Shown here in pieces: positions 59,001-64,000 of a stretch of DNA of 64,000 bases. Both the position numbers and the translations under genes were made by a program. Numbering within the stretch: the stretch's first letter is position 1; every line of letters begins with the position of its first letter. The notes beneath the pieces were generated by a model. It had not been told where the DNA came from, made no database searches, and saw only the letters and a list, made by a program, of their open reading frames with translations. Source of the stretch: Colius striatus (Eukaryota; Chordata; Aves; Coliiformes; Coliidae); the NCBI RefSeq assembly GCF_028858725.1, contig NC_084781.1, forward strand, positions 5,030,513 to 5,094,512, in the 5' to 3' direction.

Positions 59001-62000
59001 CTCCCCAGGCTGCAGGTCTTTTGCACCTCAGATACAAAACTGGGTGGGCAGAGGGGTACAGCCCCTGTGTGGGGCTGACAGCAGCGGATGCGTGTGGAGC
59101 GGTACCGGCTGAGAGCCGGGCTGGTCCCTGGTCACTCATCAACGTGGAGCCACTCACTTCTCCTGGCAACTATGGTGGGTGGACAAGGTGGGGAGGAAGC
59201 TCTGTGGGTAGGGAGAGGATGGTTTCGGCTGCTGGCTTGCGATCTTCCCGTCTTTCTTCTCCCTCTCTTCCCACAGTTTGGTTTTGTTTGCTCTGGCATG
59301 GGAACTGGGCCACTGAGAGGAGGACGGGGATGGGCTCTGAGCAGAAAATAGTTCCTTCCCTGAGCAACGTGTGAAATCCAACACAGCAGCACGTTGGTTT
59401 GGTGTCCGCAGCGTTGGCAGTGGCAGGGGGTGGCACGTGGGCGAGTGCTGCCTCAGGGGCGGCAGCACAAGGGGCAGGAGAAATAGATATGAAAAAGGCA
59501 GAAAAACATTCACTCTTTCACTTCATGTGTCCAACCTGGGCTGTTAGTGGGGCTTTTAATAGAAAAGTGGGCCAAGCTGCTTTTGAAGTCATGCACAGAC
59601 TTCTCCTCTCAGATCTGCCTGTTTTCCAGAGCTGGGGGACAGAGGGGATCAGTATGGCTTTAGGGACTCCACGCCCAGCATGCACACCCATGTCTGGGTC
59701 TTTTCAGGGTAGAGTATTGGGACCCACTGAAGCTGCAGGTGCTGCTTCGTGCCCAGTTTTGGGAACTGGGCTCCATGTGTCTGCAGAGGCTGTGATAGCA
59801 AAGATCAGGCCAGGGAGGTGGCATGAGCAGGGGCGACAGGAGGTGTATGGACACTTGTGTAGATGAAGCTGAACCCTTGGCAGCCAAGATGGCCAGGGGA
59901 TGAACGTGACATTTCTTGCTGTCTCTGCAGAGAGGTTTTGCATTAACCAGCTGGCTGTGACAAGCCTTCTGTTGATGCAACATGTGGTTTTGGTTTTCCA
60001 GAACCCAATCCCAGCTCCTCATGCTGAAATACATGCCCTTTCTCCTGTCTGAAGGCTCTCTTTGGAAAGAGATGCTGTCTCCTGCCTGCACAGTGTCTTG
60101 CTCCTCATTCTGGCTGCAGCAGGGAGCCCCTCCATCTGCCCATCCCGTGTCCCATTCTGCCCACTGTTCTGCTCTGTGCATGGCTTCAGGCTCATGAGGC
60201 TTCCCACAAGAAAAGACAGCACTGCATAAACCAAGAGGCCATTGTTGGGATGATGTCTCAGGAAAGACAGGAATGAAACAACTCTGAGGCACAAGCAAAA
60301 CATTTATGCTGTGAGGATCAGACCAGCAATTGCTTGAATTCAGTACCCATGTCCAAAATCTGCAGCTGCTTCAGGAACTGCCTCTAGCCAGGGCAAGCTC
60401 TTCTGTCTTCCTCAGTGGCTGGGCTAAGTCGTGCTGCAGGGAAACCCACTCCCTGCTCAGCTGCTTGTCCAGGGCTTCCTGCCCTCATGCAGAAACGGGG
60501 CTGCCAGCAGCAGGCAGGCCCACAGGCAGGTGAAGAGGGGCAGGAATCGGGCTCTGCTTCATATCCCTTTTGAATGTGCTGCCTTTAAGACTCTCCCTCC
60601 TCATCACCCTGTCCTGGCTGCTCTTCTGGGAGGGTGTGCTGGGATTGCTAGTTGGTCTGTGCCATTCTCCTTGGCTGCCAGAGTAAAAAGTGATGGCCAG
60701 GACACTCCAGAACAGCAGTAACAGCTCGCAGCTCTGAGCAGGGCTGGCAGAAAAAGCAGTCTGAGAGATGCGAGCATGGGGTGTGAGGGCAAGGCTGCCA
60801 GGGGCATTAACCAGGCACCTGCTGCCTAAATTCAGAAGCAGGTGAAGGACTGAGACAGCCTGGCAGTGCTCAACGCCTCACAGACAGGGATGCTCAACAG
60901 GCAGTTTGCGAAAGCTGTTTGGTCAGGGGCTCTAACTGTGGCCAGGGAGTGTTAGGAAGGGTGATTTAAGTCCTGGATCCAACCTCATCTGTGCTGAAGT
61001 GTAGGTTTTGAGCTGCATGAAAGAGAAAAGAGCTTCTTTCTCCTGTCCTTTTCTTTTTTGAGTCATTTCTTTTTTTAAATAGGTCAGGGTAACTGCAGGA
61101 ACACGATTAGCATGAGCAGAGGCATTACGGTTGGCCACAGCACATAGAAGTAGAAGCAGCGGGAGGTCTGTGTCCCTGTGCTGCAGAGCAGGGCCAGGTC
61201 AGCAAGCAGGTTGAGGAGCCAGCACTGTGGTGCTGCAGATACTGGTCAGGGTCAGGCTGGGCTGGGCTGCCGAGGGATGGTGATGCAAAGCCGACAGGTC
61301 TAATGTGGCGTCTACAGGAGCAGTCGTAGCAACTCAGTGCCCGCTGTCGGATGGGCTTTGGGTCTTGCACTCTGGCAGGAGCATCCTGGGGCTGTCTACA
61401 TGCTCTGGTAAACTAGACCTCATATGTCACCCACTAAAGCAGAAGGAGTCTGGATTTGAGGCACTGGGCTTACAGGATCTGAGCCCGTCTGGAGAAACCA
61501 GGTGGGGTGGGAGGGAAACACTGCTTCCAGCCTGCATGATGCTTGGCGAGCTTGGCACGGCATGCTGCATCCCCCTCGCTGAGGCAGAGCTCCCACACGC
61601 TGATCCCTCTGAGGATGCACCTTTTCCCCCTTTTCCTAGTTTTTCCCTTCCCTGTTCCTTACCCTCATCTTTCCACCCCCCACCCCCCCCACTCCTCAAA
61701 AATGGCAACGAAAGCATGGAGGGAGGGCGCGTTTCCGCATGGTTTGACACTGTTCCCCCTTCCATCTGTCTTTTCCTACCCAGAATTCCCCTACACCCCG
61801 TCTCCAATCGATGATCGCAAATCCATGGTGCAGCCGAGCATCCCCACTCCGGTGATTGGGGGCATAGTGGGAGGAGTCTCGCTGGTCCTGGTGGTGGCCG
61901 TGGTGCTCGTGGTGGTACTCCGGCGCCGGCGCCACACCTTCAAGGGCGACTACAGCACAAAGAAGCACGTATACGGCAACGGCTACAGCAAAGCCGGCAT

Positions 62001-62325
62001 CCCTCAGCATCATCCCCCCATGGCCCAGAACCTCCAGTACCCCGACGACTCGGATGACGAGAAGAAGCCAGGCCCGCTGGGCAGCAGCACCTACGAAGAT
62101 GAGGACGAGGATGCAGGAGGTGACCGCAAGATGGTTGGGCCCAACAAATACGAGGAGGATGCAAAGAGGCCTTACTTCACGGTAGATGAGGGGGAGGCGC
62201 ACCCTGAACCTTACGACGAAAGGACACTCGGCTTCCAGTACGACCCCGAGCAGCTCGACATAGCGGAGAACATGGTGTCACAGAACGACGGGTCTTTTAT
62301 TTCCAAAAAGGAGTGGTACGTGTAG
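4944..62325 (+). CDS. NECTIN1: Nectin-1, complete six-exon gene (join of 4944-5025, 48121-48471, 49154-49456, 49870-49987, 53717-53868, 61784-62325)
   Basis: The six exons total 1548 bases and encode 515 residues plus stop. Order: signal peptide (about 1-30), Ig V domain (about 32-144), two Ig C2 domains (about 145-245 and 247-335), short stalk, transmembrane helix (about 359-381) and a 134-residue tail ending E-W-Y-V. Cysteine pairs are 52/125, 173/227 and 270/317. Near-identity to mammalian nectin-1, above all in the V domain and tail, separates it from nectins 2-4. The family forms homophilic and heterophilic contacts (notably with nectin-3) at adherens junctions and recruits afadin through the C-terminus. 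In mammals nectin-1 is also an alphaherpesvirus receptor, and its loss causes cleft lip/palate-ectodermal dysplasia. All introns are GT-AG and every junction keeps frame. Alternative 3' exons known in mammals were not identified here. Confidence 0.97.
5236..14560. other. Intron 1, proximal part: nothing specific recognised
   Basis: This is unique-looking, moderately GC-rich sequence with only minor simple runs, such as a T10 tract at about 7629-7638. I see no coding exon, RNA gene or clear transposon. Its position next to the promoter makes intronic enhancers plausible but none is identifiable by eye. Confidence 0.5.
14580..14665. promoter_or_regulatory. Candidate intronic regulatory element with perfect inverted repeat
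   Basis: GTTGAT at 14615-14620 and ATCAAC at 14625-14630 are perfect inverted copies around a 4-base spacer (AATG). The flanks are rich in homeodomain/GATA-like words (TAATTC, TGATAATGATC, AAATCACA). This looks like a dimeric transcription-factor site in an otherwise GC-leaning region. Function is inference only. Confidence 0.3.
15495..15545. repeat. Short GA-rich tract
   Basis: An AGAGAGAGCGAGAGAG run is followed by an AT-rich block (TTTGATTACATTATGA) and more GAGA. It may be simple sequence, or part of a conserved non-coding element with the AT-rich block beside it. Confidence 0.5.
16260..16274. repeat. (TA)n microsatellite, about 7 units
   Basis: A pure alternating TA run in intron 1 of about 15 bases, followed by TTGTAT. 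Too short to be notable except as a possible marker. Confidence 0.9.
20785..20813. repeat. Short (GACA)n tract
   Basis: GACAGATT is followed by four consecutive GACA/ACAG units. A minor simple repeat in intron 1. Confidence 0.85.
20858..20906 (-). mobile_element. Possible degraded CR1-like LINE 3'-end fragment
   Basis: The order of words GGTTGCAAAGGACTGCAGG, AGGTCATCTG and CCTGCTGAAGC follows the complement of the conserved 3' region of avian CR1 retrotransposons (a GGTTGGAAGGGACC-type block, then a GATCATCTAGTCC-type block, then CCTGCTC). About 45 bases are alignable by eye, so this is an old scrap at best. A repeat-library search would decide it. Confidence 0.35.
21333..21355. promoter_or_regulatory. 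Candidate p53/p63-family response element
   Basis: Two decamers, GGACATGTCT (21334-21343) and GGACGTGTCT (21346-21355), lie two bases apart. The first fits the p53-family half-site RRRCWWGYYY exactly and the second has one mismatch in the WW core. They form a 12-base near-perfect tandem repeat. p63 is a known regulator of nectin-1 in mammalian epidermis, which makes the match of interest, but with one mismatch allowed such a site is expected about once by chance in a window this long. Confidence 0.3.
22095..22300. promoter_or_regulatory. Candidate intronic enhancer: GATA cluster with AT-rich flanks
   Basis: Three GATA motifs fall within 20 bases (22134-22137, 22144-22147, and reverse-strand TATC at 22149-22152). 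A TTTGCAT octamer-like word lies just upstream (22121-22127) and TTTAATTGG/TTTTAATC words before it. A second AT-rich block with AATAATAATTAG lies near 22280-22295. The clustering contrasts with the surrounding GC-leaning intron. It is a candidate on composition alone. Confidence 0.3.
23111..23132. repeat. (GTTTT)n simple repeat
   Basis: Four imperfect GTTT(T) units in intron 1. A minor low-complexity tract. Confidence 0.85.
23160..23350. other. AT-rich block in intron 1
   Basis: This stretch is markedly AT-rich, with AATATTTAATC, ATAAAAATAGC (close to a MEF2 site) and TTAATTAATCAATTATTTTAAG. It could be a conserved non-coding element or simply AT-rich intron; nothing coding is visible. Confidence 0.3.
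24990..25150. promoter_or_regulatory. Isolated CpG-rich patch inside intron 1
   Basis: About 130 bases (best 25010-25125) are strongly GC- and CpG-rich, with CGGCCGAGCCGCC, GCCCGGGGCCGCC and CCGCCGCGGGCTG words, in the middle of a CpG-poor 43-kb intron. An AATTAAAAATAAACC word lies about 200 bases upstream. An alternative first exon, an orphan CpG island or a CpG-containing enhancer would all fit. No in-frame coding exon with good splice sites is evident. Confidence 0.4.
28744..28788. repeat. Perfect 22-bp tandem duplication
   Basis: A 22-base unit starting GGGATCCAGTTCCTGG occurs twice with no mismatch (28744-28765 and 28766-28787), plus one extra matching base. Zero divergence implies a recent duplication. 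Confidence 0.97.
28885..28956. other. Small CpG cluster in intron 1
   Basis: About ten CpG dinucleotides occur within 70 bases in an otherwise CpG-depleted stretch. There is no clear open frame with splice sites; on the - strand a CAG/GTACTG donor-like site lies beside it at about 28870-28876, which may be chance. It may be a small regulatory element. Confidence 0.3.
30880..31065. promoter_or_regulatory. Homeodomain-type TAAT cluster in intron 1
   Basis: TTAATTA at 30883-30889, GATTAAA and CAATTAAAG just after it, then CAATTAAAA (31022-31030), CATTAAC (31044-31050) and TAATTAC (31052-31058) lie within 180 bases. This density of TAAT cores is typical of conserved developmental enhancers bound by homeodomain proteins. 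It is inference from motif density alone. Confidence 0.3.
34852..34863. promoter_or_regulatory. 12-bp palindrome containing one p53/p63 half-site
   Basis: AGGACATGTCCT is a perfect palindrome whose inner ten bases fit RRRCWWGYYY exactly. No second half-site is adjacent. A single decamer is common by chance, so this is weak evidence on its own. Confidence 0.2.
37085..37113 (-). mobile_element. Possible CR1-like 3'-end scrap
   Basis: The words ATCACAGAATC and GGGTTGGAA occur in the order and spacing of the complement of avian CR1 3' termini. Only about 30 bases are recognisable. If real, it is an old remnant in the same orientation as the one near 20880. Confidence 0.35.
37885..37891. promoter_or_regulatory. 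AP-1 consensus TGAGTCA
   Basis: A perfect AP-1 core within GCTGAGTCAGTGAC, which also approaches an extended Maf recognition element. It is an isolated site in intron 1. Confidence 0.3.
40260..40385. promoter_or_regulatory. Candidate intronic enhancer with paired AP-1 sites
   Basis: Two perfect AP-1 cores, TGAGTCA at 40302-40308 and TGAGTCA at 40350-40356, lie 48 bases apart. The first extends to TGAGTCAGCA, a Maf-type half element. Between them are CATTCC (a TEAD core) and CATTGTGG (SOX-like). AP-1 plus TEAD is the usual signature of epithelial enhancers, and nectin-1 is an epithelial junction protein. The link is inference. Confidence 0.4.
41080..48100. other. Intron 1, distal part: nothing coding recognised
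   Basis: Mixed unique sequence with short pyrimidine-rich and AT-rich stretches. A 16-base word CCTTGTGTTGCAAACT is repeated at 42631-42646 and 42652-42667, a small imperfect tandem duplication of a 21-base unit. TAAT-containing words cluster around 44095-44130 and 44375-44465. I see no exon before the V-domain exon. Confidence 0.45.
48121..48471 (+). CDS. NECTIN1: NECTIN1 coding exon 2: Ig V domain
   Basis: This exon of 351 bases (117 codons, phase 1 at both ends) encodes residues 28-144. The V fold is marked by C52 (in LHCSF), W68 (VTWQK), the DEGVYIC motif at 119-125 and the C52-C125 pair. It is the membrane-distal domain and makes the adhesive contacts in trans. F130 in the EFATFPTGN loop corresponds to human F129, a key contact residue of the nectin-1 dimer interface. 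Sequons lie at N37, N73 and N140. The domain is nearly unchanged from human nectin-1, including the NVAIYNP and GNRESQLNLTV stretches. The donor is G/GTAAGA. Confidence 0.97.
48472..49153 (+). other. NECTIN1: NECTIN1 intron 2 (682 bases)
   Basis: Donor GTAAGA, acceptor TTCCTTGCAG preceded by a C/T-rich tract. Nothing else is recognised. The V-domain frame stays open for about 20 codons past the donor, which is not significant. Confidence 0.95.
49154..49456 (+). CDS. NECTIN1: NECTIN1 coding exon 3: first Ig C2-type domain
   Basis: This exon of 303 bases (101 codons, phase 1 at both ends) encodes residues 145-245 and the first base of Y246. The Ig fold is marked by C173 (VATCTSSNGKPPS), W186, and C227 (LMCVVNY), with the signature SRYRLVPSREAH at 210-221 shared with mammalian nectin-1. 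The domain supports the V domain and takes part in cis interactions on the same cell. One sequon lies at N203. Residues 151-168 (M-E-G-T-K-R-P-L-I) are the least mammal-like part. The donor T/GTAAGT is strong. Confidence 0.97.
49457..49869 (+). other. NECTIN1: NECTIN1 intron 3 (413 bases) with a very long pyrimidine tract
   Basis: From about 49620 to the acceptor at 49869 the sequence is overwhelmingly C and T, with many CTTT, TCTT and TCCTT words. This 240-base tract is far longer than a normal polypyrimidine tract. Such sequence can bind PTB-family splicing regulators, so exon 4 may be regulated; see findings. Confidence 0.95.
49870..49987 (+). CDS. NECTIN1: NECTIN1 coding exon 4: first half of the second Ig C2 domain
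   Basis: This exon of 118 bases (phase 1 to phase 2) encodes Y246 to the first two bases of L285. It begins EPEVTIEGFDGNWYL, diagnostic for nectin-1, and carries C270 (LICKSDANPPA) and W283. The second half of the same Ig domain is in exon 5; the split inside the domain is normal for nectin genes. Its length is not a multiple of three, so skipping it alone would break the frame, whereas skipping exons 4 and 5 together (270 bases) would not. The donor CT/GTAAGT is strong. Confidence 0.96.
49988..53716 (+). other. NECTIN1: NECTIN1 intron 4 (3.7 kb)
   Basis: Donor GTAAGT, acceptor TTTTCCCTAG. Mostly unique sequence with AT-rich parts around 52690-52990. No coding exon, RNA gene or mobile element is recognised. 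Confidence 0.94.
53717..53868 (+). CDS. NECTIN1: NECTIN1 coding exon 5: second half of the second Ig C2 domain
   Basis: This exon of 152 bases (phase 2 to phase 1) completes L285 and encodes residues 286-335 plus the first base of E336. The AGTYICEAS motif with C317 closes the Ig fold with C270, and GTRSGLVEVNVT ends the ectodomain as in mammals. Sequons lie at N287, N298 and N333. The sequon at human N307 (NYS) is replaced by SYS at 308-310 here. The donor G/GTAGGA is weaker than the others, and the frame stays open beyond it. Confidence 0.96.
54880..54985. promoter_or_regulatory. Candidate element: helically phased TAATTA repeat in intron 5
   Basis: TGCTAATTA occurs at 54912-54920 and again at 54923-54931, an 11-base spacing that puts both sites on one face of the helix. 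It is followed by TATTTATTTATGATCATTATCAC. Paired TAATTA sites are typical of LHX/MSX/PRX-type homeodomain binding. Function is inferred from the arrangement only. Confidence 0.35.
56225..56420. other. AT-rich block in intron 5
   Basis: AT-rich sequence with ATTAAAGAGATTGATAAG, AATTTAATATTTTATTCC and CATAATAAAAGG words in a GC-leaning intron. It resembles a conserved non-coding element in composition. No exon is visible. Confidence 0.25.
57225..57300. promoter_or_regulatory. Candidate PBX/MEIS-type element in intron 5
   Basis: TGATTGACA at 57265-57273 matches nine bases of the PBX-MEIS/PREP composite TGATTGACAG. It is embedded in an inverted repeat, GCTTG (57262-57266) and CAAGC (57272-57276), around a 5-base spacer. 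A small CpG-containing stretch lies immediately before it. This is a candidate only. Confidence 0.3.
61784..62325 (+). CDS. NECTIN1: NECTIN1 coding exon 6: stalk, transmembrane helix and cytoplasmic tail
   Basis: This exon encodes the rest of E336, residues 337-515 and the TAG stop (62323-62325). Stalk: FPYTPSP and on to about 358. Helix: about 359-381, very rich in valine and leucine, with GG pairs at 361-362 and 365-366. Stop-transfer RRRR is at 382-385. The tail keeps mammalian nectin-1 blocks (HTFKGDYSTKKHVYGNGYSK, PMAQNLQYPDDSDDEKK, DAKRPYFTVDE) and ends in E-W-Y-V, the afadin PDZ ligand. Where human nectin-1 has a long glutamate/glycine run, this protein has a shorter mixed YEDEDEDAGGD segment (439-449). 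The stalk after 343 is poorly conserved. This is the full-length alpha-type end. Confidence 0.97.
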
Positions 62326-62342
62326 CTCGGCACCCACCGCTC

Positions 62343-62343
62343 C

Positions 62344-62378
<35 letters not shown>
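62343..62378. repeat. (CA)n microsatellite in the 3' UTR
   Basis: Fifteen pure CA units (62349-62378), preceded by CACACG, begin about 20 bases after the stop codon. CA repeats in RNA bind hnRNP L. The length is likely polymorphic. Confidence 0.97.
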
Positions 62379-62381
<3 letters not shown>

Positions 62382-62578
62382 GCAGAGGAGCGGTGCCCTC
62401 CCACTCCCCCACATCCCCGCCCAGCGGAGCCAGAACCGAGCGGAGCCAGAGCCGAGCGTGCGGCGCCACTTGCACACACACCCCGCACCGCGCTGCCCCG
62501 CACCCCACGCACGCCCCGGCAGCCCCCTGCTCACCACAGACTTTGGACGCTTGCAGCACTGGCAGCCTGGGCTGAGCA

Positions 62579-62601
62579 GGGAGGGAGGGAGGGAGGGAGG
62601 G
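62579..62601 (+). repeat. (GGGA)n run: six-tract G-quadruplex motif in the 3' UTR
   Basis: Six GGG tracts are separated by single A residues, an ideal short-loop quadruplex sequence on the mRNA strand. It lies 254 bases after the stop codon. Confidence 0.9.
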
Positions 62602-64000
62602 CAGCTTTGCTTACAGATCACTCTTGGGGCGGACGGGAGGCGGGAGGTTGGGTCATTATTTCCTTGGTTTTGGTTTTGCTTTTTAATTTGTCTCGACGAC
62701 TTTCGTCCCCTTCTGTGGTGTTTGTATTGGTCGGTGGCTTAGGTGTTACTATTTGCTTTAACGACTGTTGCCCAGCCTGTATATTACACTCTGTTTGTGT
62801 CTTTATGTCTCAGAGTGCCCTTCAGCCCCACTTCCCTCCCCACTTCCCTCCCCGAGGTTCCTCACCCCTGAAACACTGGAATTTGTTTGTATGTCGTCTT
62901 CTTTGCGTTGTTTTTTTACCCTTGGGAGGGGGTCAGGCAGGCTGGCCGTGGGACAGAGGCCAGGAGAACCCATGGCAATGGAAATGGACGTGCCATTATC
63001 AGGGGAACTGCTTTTTTCTTTCCCCTGATGACTTTCTTCTCCGTGGGGTCTGGGGAGCCTGCCCATTGCCCACTGCATGCCTGGGGAGATCCACTCCCAG
63101 TTTTTTATGACTCAGTAAAAGGAAAATGAGGAGAAAGGGGGGAGAAAAAGCCTAGAGTAAACCCCAGGTGCAGGGGCTGATAGCAGGGCAGGGAAACAGA
63201 GCTGCCATTTTTCTCCTAAAATTTGTTATTTCCTGGCTTTTCATTTTCTGTCTTTGTTTGAGTGTTCTTTTAAAAGAAAGAAAAGGAGTATTTATTGCTG
63301 ACACTTTTCCCCCCCTGTGATGGCTCAGAGAAATGCTGGCTCTTTTTGTTCCTGTTGTTGCTAGTACCAGCCACAGAGCAGTTAACTGTGGCACGAGGGC
63401 TGTGCATGGCGTGTCCTGCACACTCCTTGCTGCCCTTGCCTGGGGAAGGGGACCAACCGACACCACCACGCTTCTTTCTCCCACACAGCCGCTGCCTTCT
63501 GCTGCAGCCTGCACAGCCTGCCAGGGCACACTCCCACAGTCCCACACAGTGGCTTTGAGGGCTTCAGCACAGGGTCAGACCCCCAAGGTTTGTTATACCA
63601 CTAAGACTTAATCGTCACGTGTTTACACTGTTCTTTGGTTTTGGGGGTCAGAGCATGGAAGTGCTTCTCTCTAACTCTCCTGGCAACAACCCCAGCCCTC
63701 AGATGTATCACTTAGTCTACATTGATTGCCAGTTTTTCAATATCACATCCCTCTTCTAAGCAAAGGCTTGGGCAGACAGGGCAGGAGTGAGTGAGCCTGG
63801 GGTATTGATCTTGTCCTCCTTCCCTTGAGCCACTGCCTTGCAGTGGGGAGGCTTGGATTGCTGCTATCTCTGCTCTGTAGATAATTGGGATTCCAGACTT
63901 CAGGGCCCTCTGTCTAACACTGACCCTATCCAAATTAGCTTCACTGGGTTGGGGCTTGTTTTCCTTCCTGTGGGTTGGGATTTTTTAGTTTTGTTTTGTT

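Larger units (their letters stand above)
53869..61783 (+). other. NECTIN1: NECTIN1 intron 5 (7.9 kb)
   Basis: Donor GTAGGA, acceptor TTTTCCTACCCAG. Its first 330 bases keep the exon 5 frame open to a stop at 54195-54197. It holds a GAG-rich run (53903-53920), AT-rich candidate elements listed separately, and a pyrimidine-rich tract (61620-61700) ahead of exon 6. Mammalian NECTIN1 has alternative terminal exons giving other tails or a secreted form; none could be recognised here. Confidence 0.93.
62326..64000 (+). other. NECTIN1: NECTIN1 3' UTR (runs past the window end)
   Basis: Sequence after the stop includes a CA repeat, a GGGA repeat, T-rich stretches and an ATTTA element in TATTTATT (63289-63296). 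I find no AATAAA or ATTAAA before base 64000. The only variant hexamer noted is AGTAAA at 63114-63119, followed by purine-rich rather than GT-rich sequence, so it is a doubtful poly(A) site. Mammalian NECTIN1 mRNAs have long 3' UTRs, so the true end probably lies beyond the window. Confidence 0.75.

Noticed and set aside
61696-62202. 168-codon frame antisense to exon 6
   Set aside because: It is a shadow of the conserved coding exon, which has few stops on the opposite strand; the protein resembles nothing known.
1-64000. Search for CRISPR arrays, operons, phage or insertion-sequence structures
   Set aside because: The window is vertebrate genomic DNA with spliced genes; no regularly spaced repeats or bacterial gene organisation were seen.

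Overview
The window carries one recognisable protein-coding gene: a complete NECTIN1 (nectin-1, formerly PVRL1) on the + strand. Six coding exons join cleanly through GT-AG introns into a 515-residue protein. The human protein has 517 residues. Large introns, a CpG-island promoter, Ig-domain exons with phase 1 ends and a long 3' UTR show a vertebrate nuclear genome. Few interspersed repeats, about half of them weak CR1-like LINE scraps, and a compact gene suggest a bird, probably a microchromosome. The bird assignment is inference and the species cannot be named.

Layout. Bases 1-3990 are upstream DNA with a 320-bp TG/TCTG microsatellite near the left edge and no recognisable gene. A CpG island (about 3990-5235) holds the promoter, the 5' UTR with two short upstream ORFs, and exon 1 (signal peptide, 4944-5025). 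Intron 1 is 43.1 kb (5026-48120). I find no nested gene in it, but several motif clusters and CpG patches could be regulatory. Exons 2 (Ig V, 48121-48471), 3 (Ig C2-1, 49154-49456), 4 and 5 (the two halves of Ig C2-2, 49870-49987 and 53717-53868) and 6 (stalk, transmembrane helix and entire cytoplasmic tail, 61784-62325) follow. The 3' UTR starts at 62326 with a CA repeat and a six-tract G-quadruplex motif. I see no canonical poly(A) signal before the window ends.

Function. Nectin-1 is a calcium-independent cell-adhesion protein of adherens junctions. Its V domain binds nectins on the opposing cell, and its C-terminal E-W-Y-V motif binds the PDZ domain of afadin, linking it to actin. No operon-like or multigene system is present. 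I do not see a novel system here. The items worth a second look are candidate regulatory elements, splicing-related sequence and a few lineage differences in the protein.
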